In this document: piece by piece, positions 16,724-25,925 of the stretch
Numbering within the stretch: the stretch's first letter is position 1
Layout of the letters: the number at the start of each line of letters is the position of its first letter
Position numbers and translations under genes: made by a program
Notes under the pieces: model-generated
The model's database searches: none
What the model saw: only the letters and a program-made list of their open reading frames with translations
Told to the model about the DNA's origin: nothing
From: an uncultured Cryomorphaceae bacterium
Lineage (GTDB): Bacteria > Bacteroidota > Bacteroidia > Flavobacteriales > Schleiferiaceae
DNA: 64,000 nucleotides
NCBI GenBank assembly: GCA_937120475.1
Contig: CAKZJV010000007.1
Location: 1,876,068 to 1,940,067 of the forward strand
Direction of reading: 5' to 3'

Positions 16724-17869
16724 ATGGATACAACTTTTGATACCACCTCTTTAAAATTGAAAAAAGAATATCCGGATGCGGAAGATTTTTTGCCCCTGAA
16801 CGGAACGGATTACGTGGAGCTTTATGTGGGCAACGCCAAACAAGCCGCGCACTTTTACAAAACCGCTTTTGGCTTTCAATCAGTGGCCTACGCTGGCCTG
16901 GAAACCGGCATCAAAGATCGCGTATCCTACGTTCTGCAACAGGATAAAATCCGCTTGGTATTAACCTCACCCCTTAGCCCCGGTGGCGAGGTCAACCATC
17001 ACCTGGATAACCATGGCGATGGCGTAAAGAATGTGGCCCTTTGGGTGGACGATGCCACCAAAAGCTGGCAGGAAACCACTAAACGCGGAGCTGAATCGGC
17101 TTTTGAGCCTAAAACCATTAACGACCAGAACGGAAAAGTGGTTATGTCCGGAATCAAAACCTACGGTGATACGGTACACATCTTCATTGAGCGCTCCGAA
17201 TATGACGGCCCCTTTATGCCCGGTTACAAAGAGTGGAAGTCCGAGTATAATCCCGCTCCGGCCGGTTTGAAATATATCGATCACATGGTGGGTAACGTAG
17301 GTTGGGGTGAAATGAATAAATGGGTGGAGTTTTACGCCAAGGTAATGGGCTTTGCCCAGCTTATTTCCTTTGATGATAAGGATATCTCTACCGACTATAC
17401 CGCTCTTATGAGTAAGGTAATGACCAATGGCAACGGCCGTATCAAATTCCCGATCAACGAACCGGCCGAAGGCAAAAAGAAATCACAGATTGAGGAATAC
17501 CTCGACTTTTACCGTGGCCCCGGAGTGCAGCACATTGCGGTAGCTACCGATAATATTATTGAAACCGTAAACCAGCTTCGCGATCGCGGGGTAGAGTTCC
17601 TGCACGTGCCCACCACTTATTATGACGATCTTATCGACCGGGTTGGCCCGATTGATGAAGATCTATCGGAACTCAAAAAACTGGGAATCCTGATCGATCG
17701 TGATGACGAAGGCTACCTTTTGCAATTGTTTACCAAGCCCGTGGCCGACCGCCCCACGCTTTTCTTTGAGATCATCCAGCGCAAGGGCGCCCGCTCCTTT
17801 GGAAAGGGAAACTTTAAGGCCCTTTTTGAAGCCATTGAAAGAGAGCAGGAACTACGCGGAACGCTTTAG
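16724..17869 (+). CDS. hppD: 4-hydroxyphenylpyruvate dioxygenase
   Basis: 381 residues from the ATG at 16724. It converts 4-hydroxyphenylpyruvate to homogentisate, the substrate of HmgA encoded nearby. Two VOC-type halves are visible (about 25-170 and 185-370). Fe(II) ligands are evident: a histidine in YIDHMVGNV, another in GVQHIAVATDNI, and the glutamate in LFFEIIQRKG. The C-terminal RGARSFGKGNFKALFEAIEREQ is the family's gating helix region. It is followed by a strong intrinsic terminator. Divergent from the CBS-like gene; both have clear -7 elements in the 140-bp gap. Confidence 0.97.
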   Translation: MDTTFDTTSLKLKKEYPDAEDFLPLNGTDYVELYVGNAKQAAHFYKTAFGFQSVAYAGLETGIKDRVSYVLQQDKIRLVLTSPLSPGGEVNHHLDNHGDGVKNVALWVDDATKSWQETTKRGAESAFEPKTINDQNGKVVMSGIKTYGDTVHIFIERSEYDGPFMPGYKEWKSEYNPAPAGLKYIDHMVGNVGWGEMNKWVEFYAKVMGFAQLISFDDKDISTDYTALMSKVMTNGNGRIKFPINEPAEGKKKSQIEEYLDFYRGPGVQHIAVATDNIIETVNQLRDRGVEFLHVPTTYYDDLIDRVGPIDEDLSELKKLGILIDRDDEGYLLQLFTKPVADRPTLFFEIIQRKGARSFGKGNFKALFEAIEREQELRGTL

Positions 17870-17894
17870 TGAGAAGCTCTAAAACTGAATTTCT

Positions 17895-17926
17895 AAAAGC
17901 CGGGAAGATATATCCCGGCTTTTTTA
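17895..17926 (+). terminator. Intrinsic terminator after hppD
   Basis: Perfect 11-bp stem (AAAAGCCGGGA with its complement at 17913-17923), 7-nt loop, T run to 17926. Confidence 0.92.
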
Positions 17927-17987
17927 ATTTTCATACATCGTCTTCTCTATATTTTGGTGTCTTTCAATAAACAGTATTTTCGTGCCC

Positions 17988-20468
17988 ATGAAGTTTCACG
18001 CACTTCTTTTTTGTTTTTTGTGGGGAACCATTAACCTTTTGGCTCAAACTTACCAGGTTAAGGGTAAGGTATTGGATAAGGATACCAAGGCTCCGCTTCC
18101 CTTTGTAAACATCATCGCCAATAAAGGTTATACCGGCACCGCTACCGACATTGACGGGCGTTTTGAATTGCGCTCGCAAACCCCTTTTACCAGCCTTAGC
18201 CTTACCTATATGGGCTATGAAAAAAAGGAGGTTAGCTTAAAGCCCGATCAAGGCTTTATTACTATTGAGTTAAAGGAAAATACCGCTGAACTGGCTGAAG
18301 TTACCGTGCTGCCGGGTGAAAATCCGGCCCACCGCATTATTAAAAATGCCGAGAAAAACCGCAAGCTGAATAACCCGGAAAATATTGATGCCTTCAGCTA
18401 TAAAACCTACAGCAAGTTCATTTTATCCATTAATACCGATTCTGTAGATCCCAGTATTGACACGGTAACGATGGAGATGGGCGATACCTCTTATCAGCGG
18501 ATTGACTCTTCAAACTACCGGCTCACCCGCTTAGTGGAACGCCAGCACCTGTTTATGATGGAAACGGTGACCCAACGTGACTTCCTGGCCCCCTCGCGGG
18601 ATAATGAAACCGTATTGGCCAACCGTACCTCCGGCTTTAAAAACCCGCTTTTTTCACTCATCGCCACAGAAATACAATCCTTTTCCTTTTACGATGATTA
18701 TATAGAAATTACCGGTAACGAATACCTGAACCCGATAACCCCGGGTAGTACCTCCCGCTACTTTTTTATACTCGAAGACACCTCCTACACCGCTACGGGC
18801 GATACGGTTTATGTGATCTCCTTCCGCCCACAGCCCAATTATGGCTTTCAACCACTGCAAGGCGTACTTTCCATAAATGCCCGCGACTGGGCCGTACAAA
18901 GTGTAATTGCCGAGCCTTTTGAGAACACCGGGATACAAGTAGAAATTGAGCAACTGTACCAACGTTATGGCGACCATACCTGGTTTCCCATTCAACTGAA
19001 CGCACGCCTCAAACTCAATAGTATTTCCCTGAACGATGCCAAACCCTATGGCACCTTACGTACTTATTTAAAGGATATCAACCTGAACCCGGAGTTGCGG
19101 AAAAAAGACATCAGCCGGGCCGACCTTACCATTAGCGATAAGGCAGTGGACAGTCTTTCGGCTGAAAATATGCTCAATATTTTCCGGATAGATTCACTGA
19201 ACTCCCGGGAAAGGGAAACTTACCGGGTAGTGGACTCCATCGGAAAGGCTGAAAACCTGGACCGTAACCTTAAAATACTAGCTACCATTGCCACCGGTAA
19301 AATTCCCATTTACTTTTTTGACCTGGAGCTGGATAAACTCGTACGCTTTAATGTGTATGAAGGGTTCAGACTGGGGGCAGGCGGGCATACCAATTCCTTT
19401 CTTTCGGAGTGGTTTAAAATAGGTGGTTACTTTGGCTACGGAACCCGCGACCGACTTTTAAAGTATGGCTGGGATACGGAAGTGAGCCTGCACAAACACA
19501 GTAATCTCGCCCTGAAAGGAGGCTACCAGTTCGATATTTTTGAAACCGGTGGAGTGGACTTTTTGCTAAAACCACGCACTGGTTTGTTGGCCGATAATTA
19601 CCGCATTGTTTACATCACACAATTCGATGAAACTTCACGATACCACGTGGGCTTTACCTACGATCCTCTGCCCAAGCTGCACAGCGAAATACGCTTTCAA
19701 AGGGAAAACCGCCTTACCAACGGAAACTACTTTTTCAGCACTACGGATGGTGCGGAAACCGTTTGGCAAAATGGCTTCAACTACAGCGAAGTAATTGCCT
19801 CCTTCCGCTTTTCGCCCAACGAAAAGTTTATTGAAGGCCCCGGTTTTGGCAAAATAACTTTTGATGTAAAATACCCGATTGTGTACCTTCAATATACTCG
19901 TGGGTTGGACAATTTACTGGAATCGGATTTTGCGTATGATAAGCTAGATGCACGGCTGGAGTACTCTTATAAAACGGTGAGAGCAGGCACCTTCAGCATG
20001 GCCGTACAAGGGGGAATGATCTTTACTGACCTCCCTCTTTCCAAACTTTTTGTGAGCACCAGTAACCTTACCAATTATGGGGGCAGCATTGACCGTGCAT
20101 TGAACCTGGCGGATCGCAACAGCTTCGAAACCATGTTTTTCAACGAATTCTTTTCCGATCGCTACGTGGAAATATTCCTTCGCCAGGACTTTAAATCGCT
20201 CCTTTTTCGCAGAGAGAATTTTGCACCCCACATAGAGCTGGTAACGCGCGCTACCTGGGGAAGCATGAACAGTCCCGAGCGCCACCAGGGCATTGATTTT
20301 GATACTCTTGAAAAGGGGTATTTTGAATCGGGTATAGAGATCAATAAACTGTACAATATTGCCTTTGCCGGTTTGGGTCTGGGTTTCTACCACCGTTATG
20401 GTGCCTACGCCCGCGAATCATTCCTGGATAATTCTTCCATTAAACTGACCTCTAAATTCAGCTTCTAA
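17988..20468 (+). CDS. DUF5686-type outer-membrane protein with CarboxypepD_reg-like domain
   Basis: 826 residues from the ATG at 17988 (a GTG two codons upstream is less likely). A signal peptide (1-20) ends LLAQ. Residues ~22-105 form a CarboxypepD_reg-like beta-sandwich (KGKVLDKDTKAPLPFVNIIA, TATDIDGRFEL, LTYMGYEKKEV). The remainder is a long DUF5686 region ending in a probable beta-barrel with many alternating amphipathic strands and a final SSIKLTSKFSF. Such proteins resemble TonB-dependent receptors without the plug and are of unknown function. It lies in a same-strand run with an RND exporter; the gap of 90 nt leaves open whether they share a message. Confidence 0.85.
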   Translation: MKFHALLFCFLWGTINLLAQTYQVKGKVLDKDTKAPLPFVNIIANKGYTGTATDIDGRFELRSQTPFTSLSLTYMGYEKKEVSLKPDQGFITIELKENTAELAEVTVLPGENPAHRIIKNAEKNRKLNNPENIDAFSYKTYSKFILSINTDSVDPSIDTVTMEMGDTSYQRIDSSNYRLTRLVERQHLFMMETVTQRDFLAPSRDNETVLANRTSGFKNPLFSLIATEIQSFSFYDDYIEITGNEYLNPITPGSTSRYFFILEDTSYTATGDTVYVISFRPQPNYGFQPLQGVLSINARDWAVQSVIAEPFENTGIQVEIEQLYQRYGDHTWFPIQLNARLKLNSISLNDAKPYGTLRTYLKDINLNPELRKKDISRADLTISDKAVDSLSAENMLNIFRIDSLNSRERETYRVVDSIGKAENLDRNLKILATIATGKIPIYFFDLELDKLVRFNVYEGFRLGAGGHTNSFLSEWFKIGGYFGYGTRDRLLKYGWDTEVSLHKHSNLALKGGYQFDIFETGGVDFLLKPRTGLLADNYRIVYITQFDETSRYHVGFTYDPLPKLHSEIRFQRENRLTNGNYFFSTTDGAETVWQNGFNYSEVIASFRFSPNEKFIEGPGFGKITFDVKYPIVYLQYTRGLDNLLESDFAYDKLDARLEYSYKTVRAGTFSMAVQGGMIFTDLPLSKLFVSTSNLTNYGGSIDRALNLADRNSFETMFFNEFFSDRYVEIFLRQDFKSLLFRRENFAPHIELVTRATWGSMNSPERHQGIDFDTLEKGYFESGIEINKLYNIAFAGLGLGFYHRYGAYARESFLDNSSIKLTSKFSF

Positions 20469-20558
20469 AGAAATCGCCCCAAGGCTTAAAACGCTTTGTG
20501 CTAAAAGTCGTTATTTTGAGGACTCAAATAATACAGGGGTAGAGCACGGTAACACTAT

Positions 20559-22964
20559 ATGTTTACATTCATCGCGCGCTTAATTTTAAGAAACAGGATA
20601 CTCATCCTTTCTATTTTGCTCTTAGGAACGGCTTTTATGCTGTACCAGGCGCGAAACATTGAGGTAAGCTTTAATTTTTCAAGGCTGCTGCCCAAAAATG
20701 ATACTACCCAGGTTAACTACGACTTTTTTCGCGAAACCTTTGACCAGGTAGGTAATACCGTAATACTGGCAGCCGAGGACTACGATGTTTTTGCACCCGA
20801 AAACTACCCGGACTGGCTGGCCCTGCAGCAGCGGCTGGAAAACATAGAGGGAGTTAGTGGGGTGCTATCCCCTATTAATGCCTTTCATCTCAAACGTAAC
20901 GACAGCCTTCAAAAGCTGGAAGTAGTGCGTATGAACCCGAGCCTGGGCCAACCGGACCTGCCGGCCTTAAAGGAAAAATTTTACAGCCTGCCCTTTTACG
21001 AAGAGCTGCTATACAGCGAGGATAAAAAAACACCCTTAATGTTGGTGCAGGTGGAGCGTAACTCGCTTTACGTTAGGCGCATCGTAGATCTCATCGAAGA
21101 GATAAAAGCGGAAGTGGCCCGTTTTGAAGACGACAACCAGGTAAAGATGCACGCCAGTGGATTGCCCTATATCCGTATGGCCAACACTAAAAAAGTATCG
21201 AAAGAGATATTCCTGTTTATCGGTTTATCGCTTACCATAACCTCCTTGCTGCTCTTTTTCTTCCTGCGGAGTTTCAGGGCTACCCTGGTATCCCTAGTGG
21301 TGGTGATATTAGGTGTATGCTGGACCTTTGGCCTCATCCCTACCTTCGGCTTTACTATTTCCATGCTGAGCTCATTGGTACCTACCCTGGTGATTGTAAT
21401 CGGGGTACCCAACTGTATATTTCTTATCAACAAGTACCATAATGAGTACAAAAAACACGGCAAGCAAATTATGGCCGTGCAAAGGGTAATCAAGCAAATA
21501 GGAGCCGCTACGCTGATGACCAATACCACCACGGCCCTTGGTTTTGCCGCCCTGATACTCACGGACAGTATTGTACTGCAGGAGTTCGGAATTGTGGCTT
21601 CGGTTAACATCCTCATGGTATTTGTGATCTCCATTATCGTGATCCCGATTTTTTACAGCTTTGCCAAGCCTCCCAAAAAACGGCACTACAAACACCTGGA
21701 ACTGGCCTGGGTAAAGCGGTTTGTGCGCACCCTCACCCATGCGGTTACCCACCGCAGGCGATTGGTATATATCAGCGTATTCATATTATCCGTAGCGGCC
21801 ATTTACGGCACCACCAAAATGTACGCTACCGGCACCCTTACAGAAGAATACCAAAAAGGCGATCCGCTACTCACCGATCTCTTGTTTTTGGAGAAGAAGT
21901 TCAAAGGCGTGGTGCCCCTTGAAATTATTATTGACACCAAAAGGAAAAACGGAGCTCAAAAATCATCTACCTTCAAAAAGCTGGATGAGCTGCAAAGCCG
22001 CCTGGCGGAACTACCTCACCTTTCCCGTTCCCTGTCTATTGCCGATGGGTTGAAGTTCGCCAAACAGGGGTATTACCGGGGCGACCCTTCTTTTTACAGT
22101 CTGCCCAACGCCCAGGAGCGCAATTTTATCCTTTCGTACCTGCCGCGCGAAGAAAACAATGTTTCCTTCCTGAACTCGCTGGTAGATTCTACCGGGCAAC
22201 TGGTGCGGGTTTCCATGCAGGTAGAAGACCTGGGTCAGGAAAAAAGCGACTCCCTGCACGCGCAAATACGTTCGGTTATTAACGATATTTTTGAACCGGA
22301 ACGCTATGATGTTATTGTTACCGGGGCCTCTATTGTTTTTACCAAGGGCACCGATTACCTCATCAAAAACCTGGTGGTAAGCCTGTTGCTGGCCATTTTT
22401 GTAATCGCCATTATCATGGCATTGCTTTTCCGCTCGTTTGTAATGGTACTCGTATCACTAATTCCCAACCTGTTTCCGCTTTTGCTAACAGCCGGAATTA
22501 TGGGCTTTGCCGGTATTCCCCTCAAGCCATCTACCATTCTGGTATTTAGCATTGCCTTCGGGATATCGGTTGATGATACCATTCACTTTTTGGCGAAGTA
22601 CCGGCAGGAGTTGCGGGCTTCCAACTGGAACATCAACGCCTCCGTTTTGGCAGCTATCCGCGAAACCGGGGTGAGTATGCTCTACACTTCCATCATACTT
22701 TTCTTTGGTTTCAGTGTTTTTATTGCGTCCAGCTTTGGCGGTACCGTAGCCCTGGGAATTTTGGTGTCCATAACCCTCATTATTGCTATGCTCAGCAACC
22801 TGGTGCTCCTTCCCTCCCTGTTAATGGGTCTTGAAAAGCTGGCTACCAATACCATATTCAATAAACCGATCATACGACTTTACAAAGAAACCGATGACGA
22901 TTCGGATGAAGATGATGACGACATCGATCCGGATTATTCCAAACCCAAAAAATCCATATCATGA
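20559..22964 (+). CDS. RND-superfamily (MMPL/HpnN-like) exporter
   Basis: 801 residues. Two repeats of one helix plus a five-helix bundle: TM1 near 10-28, an extracytoplasmic loop (30-210), helices at about 215-370, then a second loop (about 410-600) and helices at 600-770. The sterol-sensing-like motif [18 protein letters not shown] and the matching [19 protein letters not shown] contain the conserved charged residues of proton-driven RND pumps. The C-terminus is very acidic ([14 protein letters not shown]). Related proteins move lipids or hopanoids; the cargo here is unknown. Its stop overlaps rmlA by 4 nt. Confidence 0.88.
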   Translation: MFTFIARLILRNRILILSILLLGTAFMLYQARNIEVSFNFSRLLPKNDTTQVNYDFFRETFDQVGNTVILAAEDYDVFAPENYPDWLALQQRLENIEGVSGVLSPINAFHLKRNDSLQKLEVVRMNPSLGQPDLPALKEKFYSLPFYEELLYSEDKKTPLMLVQVERNSLYVRRIVDLIEEIKAEVARFEDDNQVKMHASGLPYIRMANTKKVSKEIFLFIGLSLTITSLLLFFFLRSFRATLVSLVVVILGVCWTFGLIPTFGFTISMLSSLVPTLVIVIGVPNCIFLINKYHNEYKKHGKQIMAVQRVIKQIGAATLMTNTTTALGFAALILTDSIVLQEFGIVASVNILMVFVISIIVIPIFYSFAKPPKKRHYKHLELAWVKRFVRTLTHAVTHRRRLVYISVFILSVAAIYGTTKMYATGTLTEEYQKGDPLLTDLLFLEKKFKGVVPLEIIIDTKRKNGAQKSSTFKKLDELQSRLAELPHLSRSLSIADGLKFAKQGYYRGDPSFYSLPNAQERNFILSYLPREENNVSFLNSLVDSTGQLVRVSMQVEDLGQEKSDSLHAQIRSVINDIFEPERYDVIVTGASIVFTKGTDYLIKNLVVSLLLAIFVIAIIMALLFRSFVMVLVSLIPNLFPLLLTAGIMGFAGIPLKPSTILVFSIAFGISVDDTIHFLAKYRQELRASNWNINASVLAAIRETGVSMLYTSIILFFGFSVFIASSFGGTVALGILVSITLIIAMLSNLVLLPSLLMGLEKLATNTIFNKPIIRLYKETDDDSDEDDDDIDPDYSKPKKSIS

Positions 22965-23824
22965 AAGGAATTATTTTGGCCGGTGGCTCCGGAACACGAT
23001 TGCACCCGCTTACCCTGGCCGTTAGTAAACAACTGATGCCCGTTTACGACAAGCCGATGATATATTACCCTTTAAGCACCCTGATGCAGGCGGGTATAAA
23101 GGATATCCTCATTATTTCCACCCCACATGATATGCCCCTTTTCCGGAAGCTTTTGGGTGACGGCAGCCGCCTCGGTTGTAACTTCAGTTATACGGTTCAG
23201 GAAGTACCCAACGGACTGGCCCAGGCCTTTGTACTGGGTGCTGATTTTATCGGAAATGACAGTGTGGCCCTGGTATTGGGCGACAATATTTTTTACGGAA
23301 CTGAAATGGAGCAGCTGCTCAAGGATAGCCGAAACCCGGATGGAGGAGTGGTTTTTGCCTACCGCGTTTCCGACCCCAAACGCTATGGTGTAGTGGAATT
23401 TGACGACCATTTGAAGGCCATTTCCATTGAAGAGAAACCCCAGCAACCCAAATCCCATTTTGCTGTTCCGGGGCTTTACTTTTACGATAACGAGGTAAAG
23501 GAAATAGCCGCCAACCTCAAACCTTCCGCCCGAGGGGAGTATGAAATTACCGATGTAAATAAAGCCTACCTGCAAAAACAAAAACTAAAGGTGGGTATTT
23601 TAGACCGGGGTACGGCCTGGTTGGATACCGGTACCTTTCCCAGCCTGATGCAGGCCGGGCAATTTGTACAGGTTATCGAAGAGCGCCAGGGCCTGAAAGT
23701 GGGCTGTATTGAAGAAATGGCCTATGCCCAGGGATTTATTAATGCAGCCAAGCTGGAGGAAATTGCCCAGCCCTTATTGAAAAGCGGTTACGGTGAATAC
23801 CTGCTGGGCCTTATCAACCCATAA
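22961..23824 (+). CDS. rmlA: Glucose-1-phosphate thymidylyltransferase
   Basis: 287 residues, starting inside the exporter's stop (ATGA), so translation is probably coupled. It makes dTDP-glucose, the first step to dTDP-rhamnose and related sugars. The nucleotidyltransferase signature [11 protein letters not shown] (8-18), the [22 protein letters not shown] segment and [10 protein letters not shown] are typical of RmlA. No rmlB, C or D is in the window, so the later steps must be encoded elsewhere. Confidence 0.95.
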   Translation: MKGIILAGGSGTRLHPLTLAVSKQLMPVYDKPMIYYPLSTLMQAGIKDILIISTPHDMPLFRKLLGDGSRLGCNFSYTVQEVPNGLAQAFVLGADFIGNDSVALVLGDNIFYGTEMEQLLKDSRNPDGGVVFAYRVSDPKRYGVVEFDDHLKAISIEEKPQQPKSHFAVPGLYFYDNEVKEIAANLKPSARGEYEITDVNKAYLQKQKLKVGILDRGTAWLDTGTFPSLMQAGQFVQVIEERQGLKVGCIEEMAYAQGFINAAKLEEIAQPLLKSGYGEYLLGLINP

Positions 23825-23833
23825 CGGCCCGGT

Positions 23834-24790
23834 GTGAAAAAGATCAAAAACTACGTTCAACTTATTGAAAATACCCTGGCCCGCCAGGATTGGGACCGTG
23901 AACCCGCACAGCTATACGAACCCGTCTCGTACATCCTTCACCTTGGCGGAAAACGCTTGCGTCCGGCCCTTACCCTCGCAGCCTGTGAGCTTTTTAACGG
24001 CCCGGTTGAAGAAGCATTGATGCCCGCCATGGCGGTGGAAGTATTCCATAATTTTTCATTGGTACATGATGATATTATGGATGCCGCACCCCTGAGGCGT
24101 GGCCAGCCCACCGTTCATCACAAATGGGACCTCAATACCGGCATACTATCGGGCGATGCCATGCTGGTAAAAGCCTATCAATACGTGGCCATGGTAGAAC
24201 CGGCTATTTTACCTTCCGTAATGAGGGTGTTTTCGCAAACCGCCCTTGAAGTTTGTGAAGGCCAGCAGTACGATATGAACTTTGAAAATCTCCCCGAAGT
24301 AGCGGAGGAGGATTACCTGGAAATGATACGCCTTAAAACTTCGGTTTTATTGGGCTGTGCCCTGAAATTAGGTGCCCTGGTGGCCAACGCCCGACCGCAA
24401 CAAGCGGATGACCTCTACCAATTCGGGGTGCATATTGGTATTGCCTTTCAAATACAGGACGATATCCTGGATGCCTTTGGTGACCCCGAAAAATTCGGGA
24501 AACAAAACGGTGGTGATATTCTGCAGGACAAAAAAACCTTGCTGATGATCCATGCCTTGCAAAAGGCTCCTGAAATAGAGGAACTACTGGGAACAGCTGC
24601 CGATCCTCAAAAAAAGGTGGAGGCCGTAAAAAAGGTATTTGAAAACAGTGGGGCCTTGCACCATGCGCGCAAAACTATGCAGGATTACTTCGACCAGGCT
24701 ATTCAATACCTGGAAAAAGCAGGCGGAAATCCGGAAATACAGGGCGAATTAAAAGCTTTCGCCAACTACCTCATCATTCGCGATAATTAG
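23834..24790 (+). CDS. Trans-prenyl (polyprenyl) diphosphate synthase
   Basis: 318 residues from a GTG at 23834, 9 nt after rmlA. It condenses isopentenyl diphosphate onto an allylic diphosphate. The first Asp-rich motif DDIMD (79-83) and the second DDILD (209-213), plus GGKRLRP near residue 38 and a lysine in GKQNGGDILQDKKTLL, are all present. The short spacing and lack of plant-like CLxxxD insertion fit a bacterial farnesyl/geranylgeranyl- or short-chain enzyme; the chain length cannot be predicted safely. It is followed 2 nt later by a small gene. Confidence 0.92.
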   Translation: MKKIKNYVQLIENTLARQDWDREPAQLYEPVSYILHLGGKRLRPALTLAACELFNGPVEEALMPAMAVEVFHNFSLVHDDIMDAAPLRRGQPTVHHKWDLNTGILSGDAMLVKAYQYVAMVEPAILPSVMRVFSQTALEVCEGQQYDMNFENLPEVAEEDYLEMIRLKTSVLLGCALKLGALVANARPQQADDLYQFGVHIGIAFQIQDDILDAFGDPEKFGKQNGGDILQDKKTLLMIHALQKAPEIEELLGTAADPQKKVEAVKKVFENSGALHHARKTMQDYFDQAIQYLEKAGGNPEIQGELKAFANYLIIRDN

Positions 24791-24792
24791 TT

Positions 24793-25113
24793 TTGGAAGA
24801 TCCGTTAAAGCCAATCAGCGAGCAGATTATACGCCACCCTGCCTTGCGGTTGGAGCTTATCAAGCGGTTGGAAAAAGACCTGCAACATTCCTTCCTGGAC
24901 CCATCGGATGACCTGGCCCACATATTTCAAAAACTGAGCTCCCTTATCGAAGAGAAACCTGATAAGATGGGAGAATGGCTCTACCGCGTAGATGTGGAGG
25001 AGCAGCGGTTACCACATTTAAGCTCCGGCACCTTCGAGGCCACACAATTAGCCTTGGTTATACTGCAGCGAGAATTGCAAAAAGTAATTTTCAGGCGGCA
25101 GTACCGCTCTTAA
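24793..25113 (+). CDS. Hypothetical small helical protein
   Basis: 106 residues from a TTG start at 24793, two bases after the prenyl synthase stop, suggesting co-translation. The sequence is mostly amphipathic helix, rich in Leu, Glu and Lys (LIKRLEKDLQHSF, QKLSSLIEEKPDK), with no signal peptide or membrane segment. No family is recognised. Its stop overlaps the stop of the convergent outer-membrane protein (shared TTAA). Reality is supported by the tight spacing and length; function unknown. Confidence 0.55.
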   Translation: MEDPLKPISEQIIRHPALRLELIKRLEKDLQHSFLDPSDDLAHIFQKLSSLIEEKPDKMGEWLYRVDVEEQRLPHLSSGTFEATQLALVILQRELQKVIFRRQYRS

Positions 25114-25787
25114 AAGAAAAACCCGATTACCGGGAACCAACTACTGCCGTAGGGCGAATCGAAATCATGCAGCACGTTATAGCGTAAACCTATCTGTATA
25201 TAGCCCCGGTTACCAATGGGCTCTGCATAACCCGCCTCCAGGAAGAGCACCGGTGTCCACTGGTTTTCCAGAAAATATAACGGGTTTCCCCCGGGATTGT
25301 AAAAAGCCACATCGTGATTAAGGTACTCGAACTGGGTGCCCACGTATAAAAAGTCGGTAGCGAAATAATTCACCAACACCTTAGGGCCGTACACCTGGTT
25401 TTCATAAGGATCATCCAAACGTATAAATGCCCCGTTGGAATTGTAAACCTGGGATATCCGGGCGTACTGGTAAATAAAACCTCCTCCTAAAATCAGGTCG
25501 TCCCTTACCTTATAACCAATGGTTGGCGAAAGATAAATCAAGGTAAAACTACCGAAGCTGGCACTGGCATTACCTCCAAAAATGACTTTATCCCAAAATT
25601 TGGGGGGGTCGGTTACTACCGTTTTTTGAGGCTGGGGCTGGCTTTCCCTTTGCTCCTCCTCCGGCACTTCCTCACCGCCTTCATCCTGAGAGCTTTCAGG
25701 GTTTTTCTTAAAGCGCTCCGGCACCTGTGCCATAGTGCCCCAACTCAAGCCTGCCAATAACATTAAAAAAAATAACCTCCGTATCAT
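25110..25787 (-). CDS. Predicted outer-membrane beta-barrel protein
   Basis: 225 residues from the ATG at 25787, where a signal peptide begins (MIRRLFFLMLLAGLSWGTMAQ). Then follow an acidic, Glu/Gln/Pro-rich linker (about 22-55) and ~150 residues of alternating strands (ASFGSFTLIYLSPTIGYKV, GGGFIYQYARIS, YVGTQFEYLNHDVAF), ending GSSWFPVIGFFF with a C-terminal phenylalanine. This resembles small Bacteroidota outer-membrane barrels. No specific family is recognised. It is divergent from sucA. Confidence 0.75.
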   Translation of the reverse strand: MIRRLFFLMLLAGLSWGTMAQVPERFKKNPESSQDEGGEEVPEEEQRESQPQPQKTVVTDPPKFWDKVIFGGNASASFGSFTLIYLSPTIGYKVRDDLILGGGFIYQYARISQVYNSNGAFIRLDDPYENQVYGPKVLVNYFATDFLYVGTQFEYLNHDVAFYNPGGNPLYFLENQWTPVLFLEAGYAEPIGNRGYIQIGLRYNVLHDFDSPYGSSWFPVIGFFF

Positions 25788-25886
25788 AGGTAGTGAACGT
25801 AACATTCCAAACAAAGGTATCAAAGGAATGTTACAATTTTGATTTAGAGCAAATGAAGGTCTTCATCTTAAAAGCTTTAAATGTTT

Positions 25887-25894
25887 TAATTTTG
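25887..25894 (+). promoter_or_regulatory. Bacteroidota -7 element for sucA-sucB
   Basis: TAATTTTG matches TAnnTTTG exactly, 31 nt before the sucA ATG. Inferred leader about 25 nt. Confidence 0.58.
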
Positions 25895-25925
25895 CATCAA
25901 ATTTCACTCTGCTGACATTACAAAC

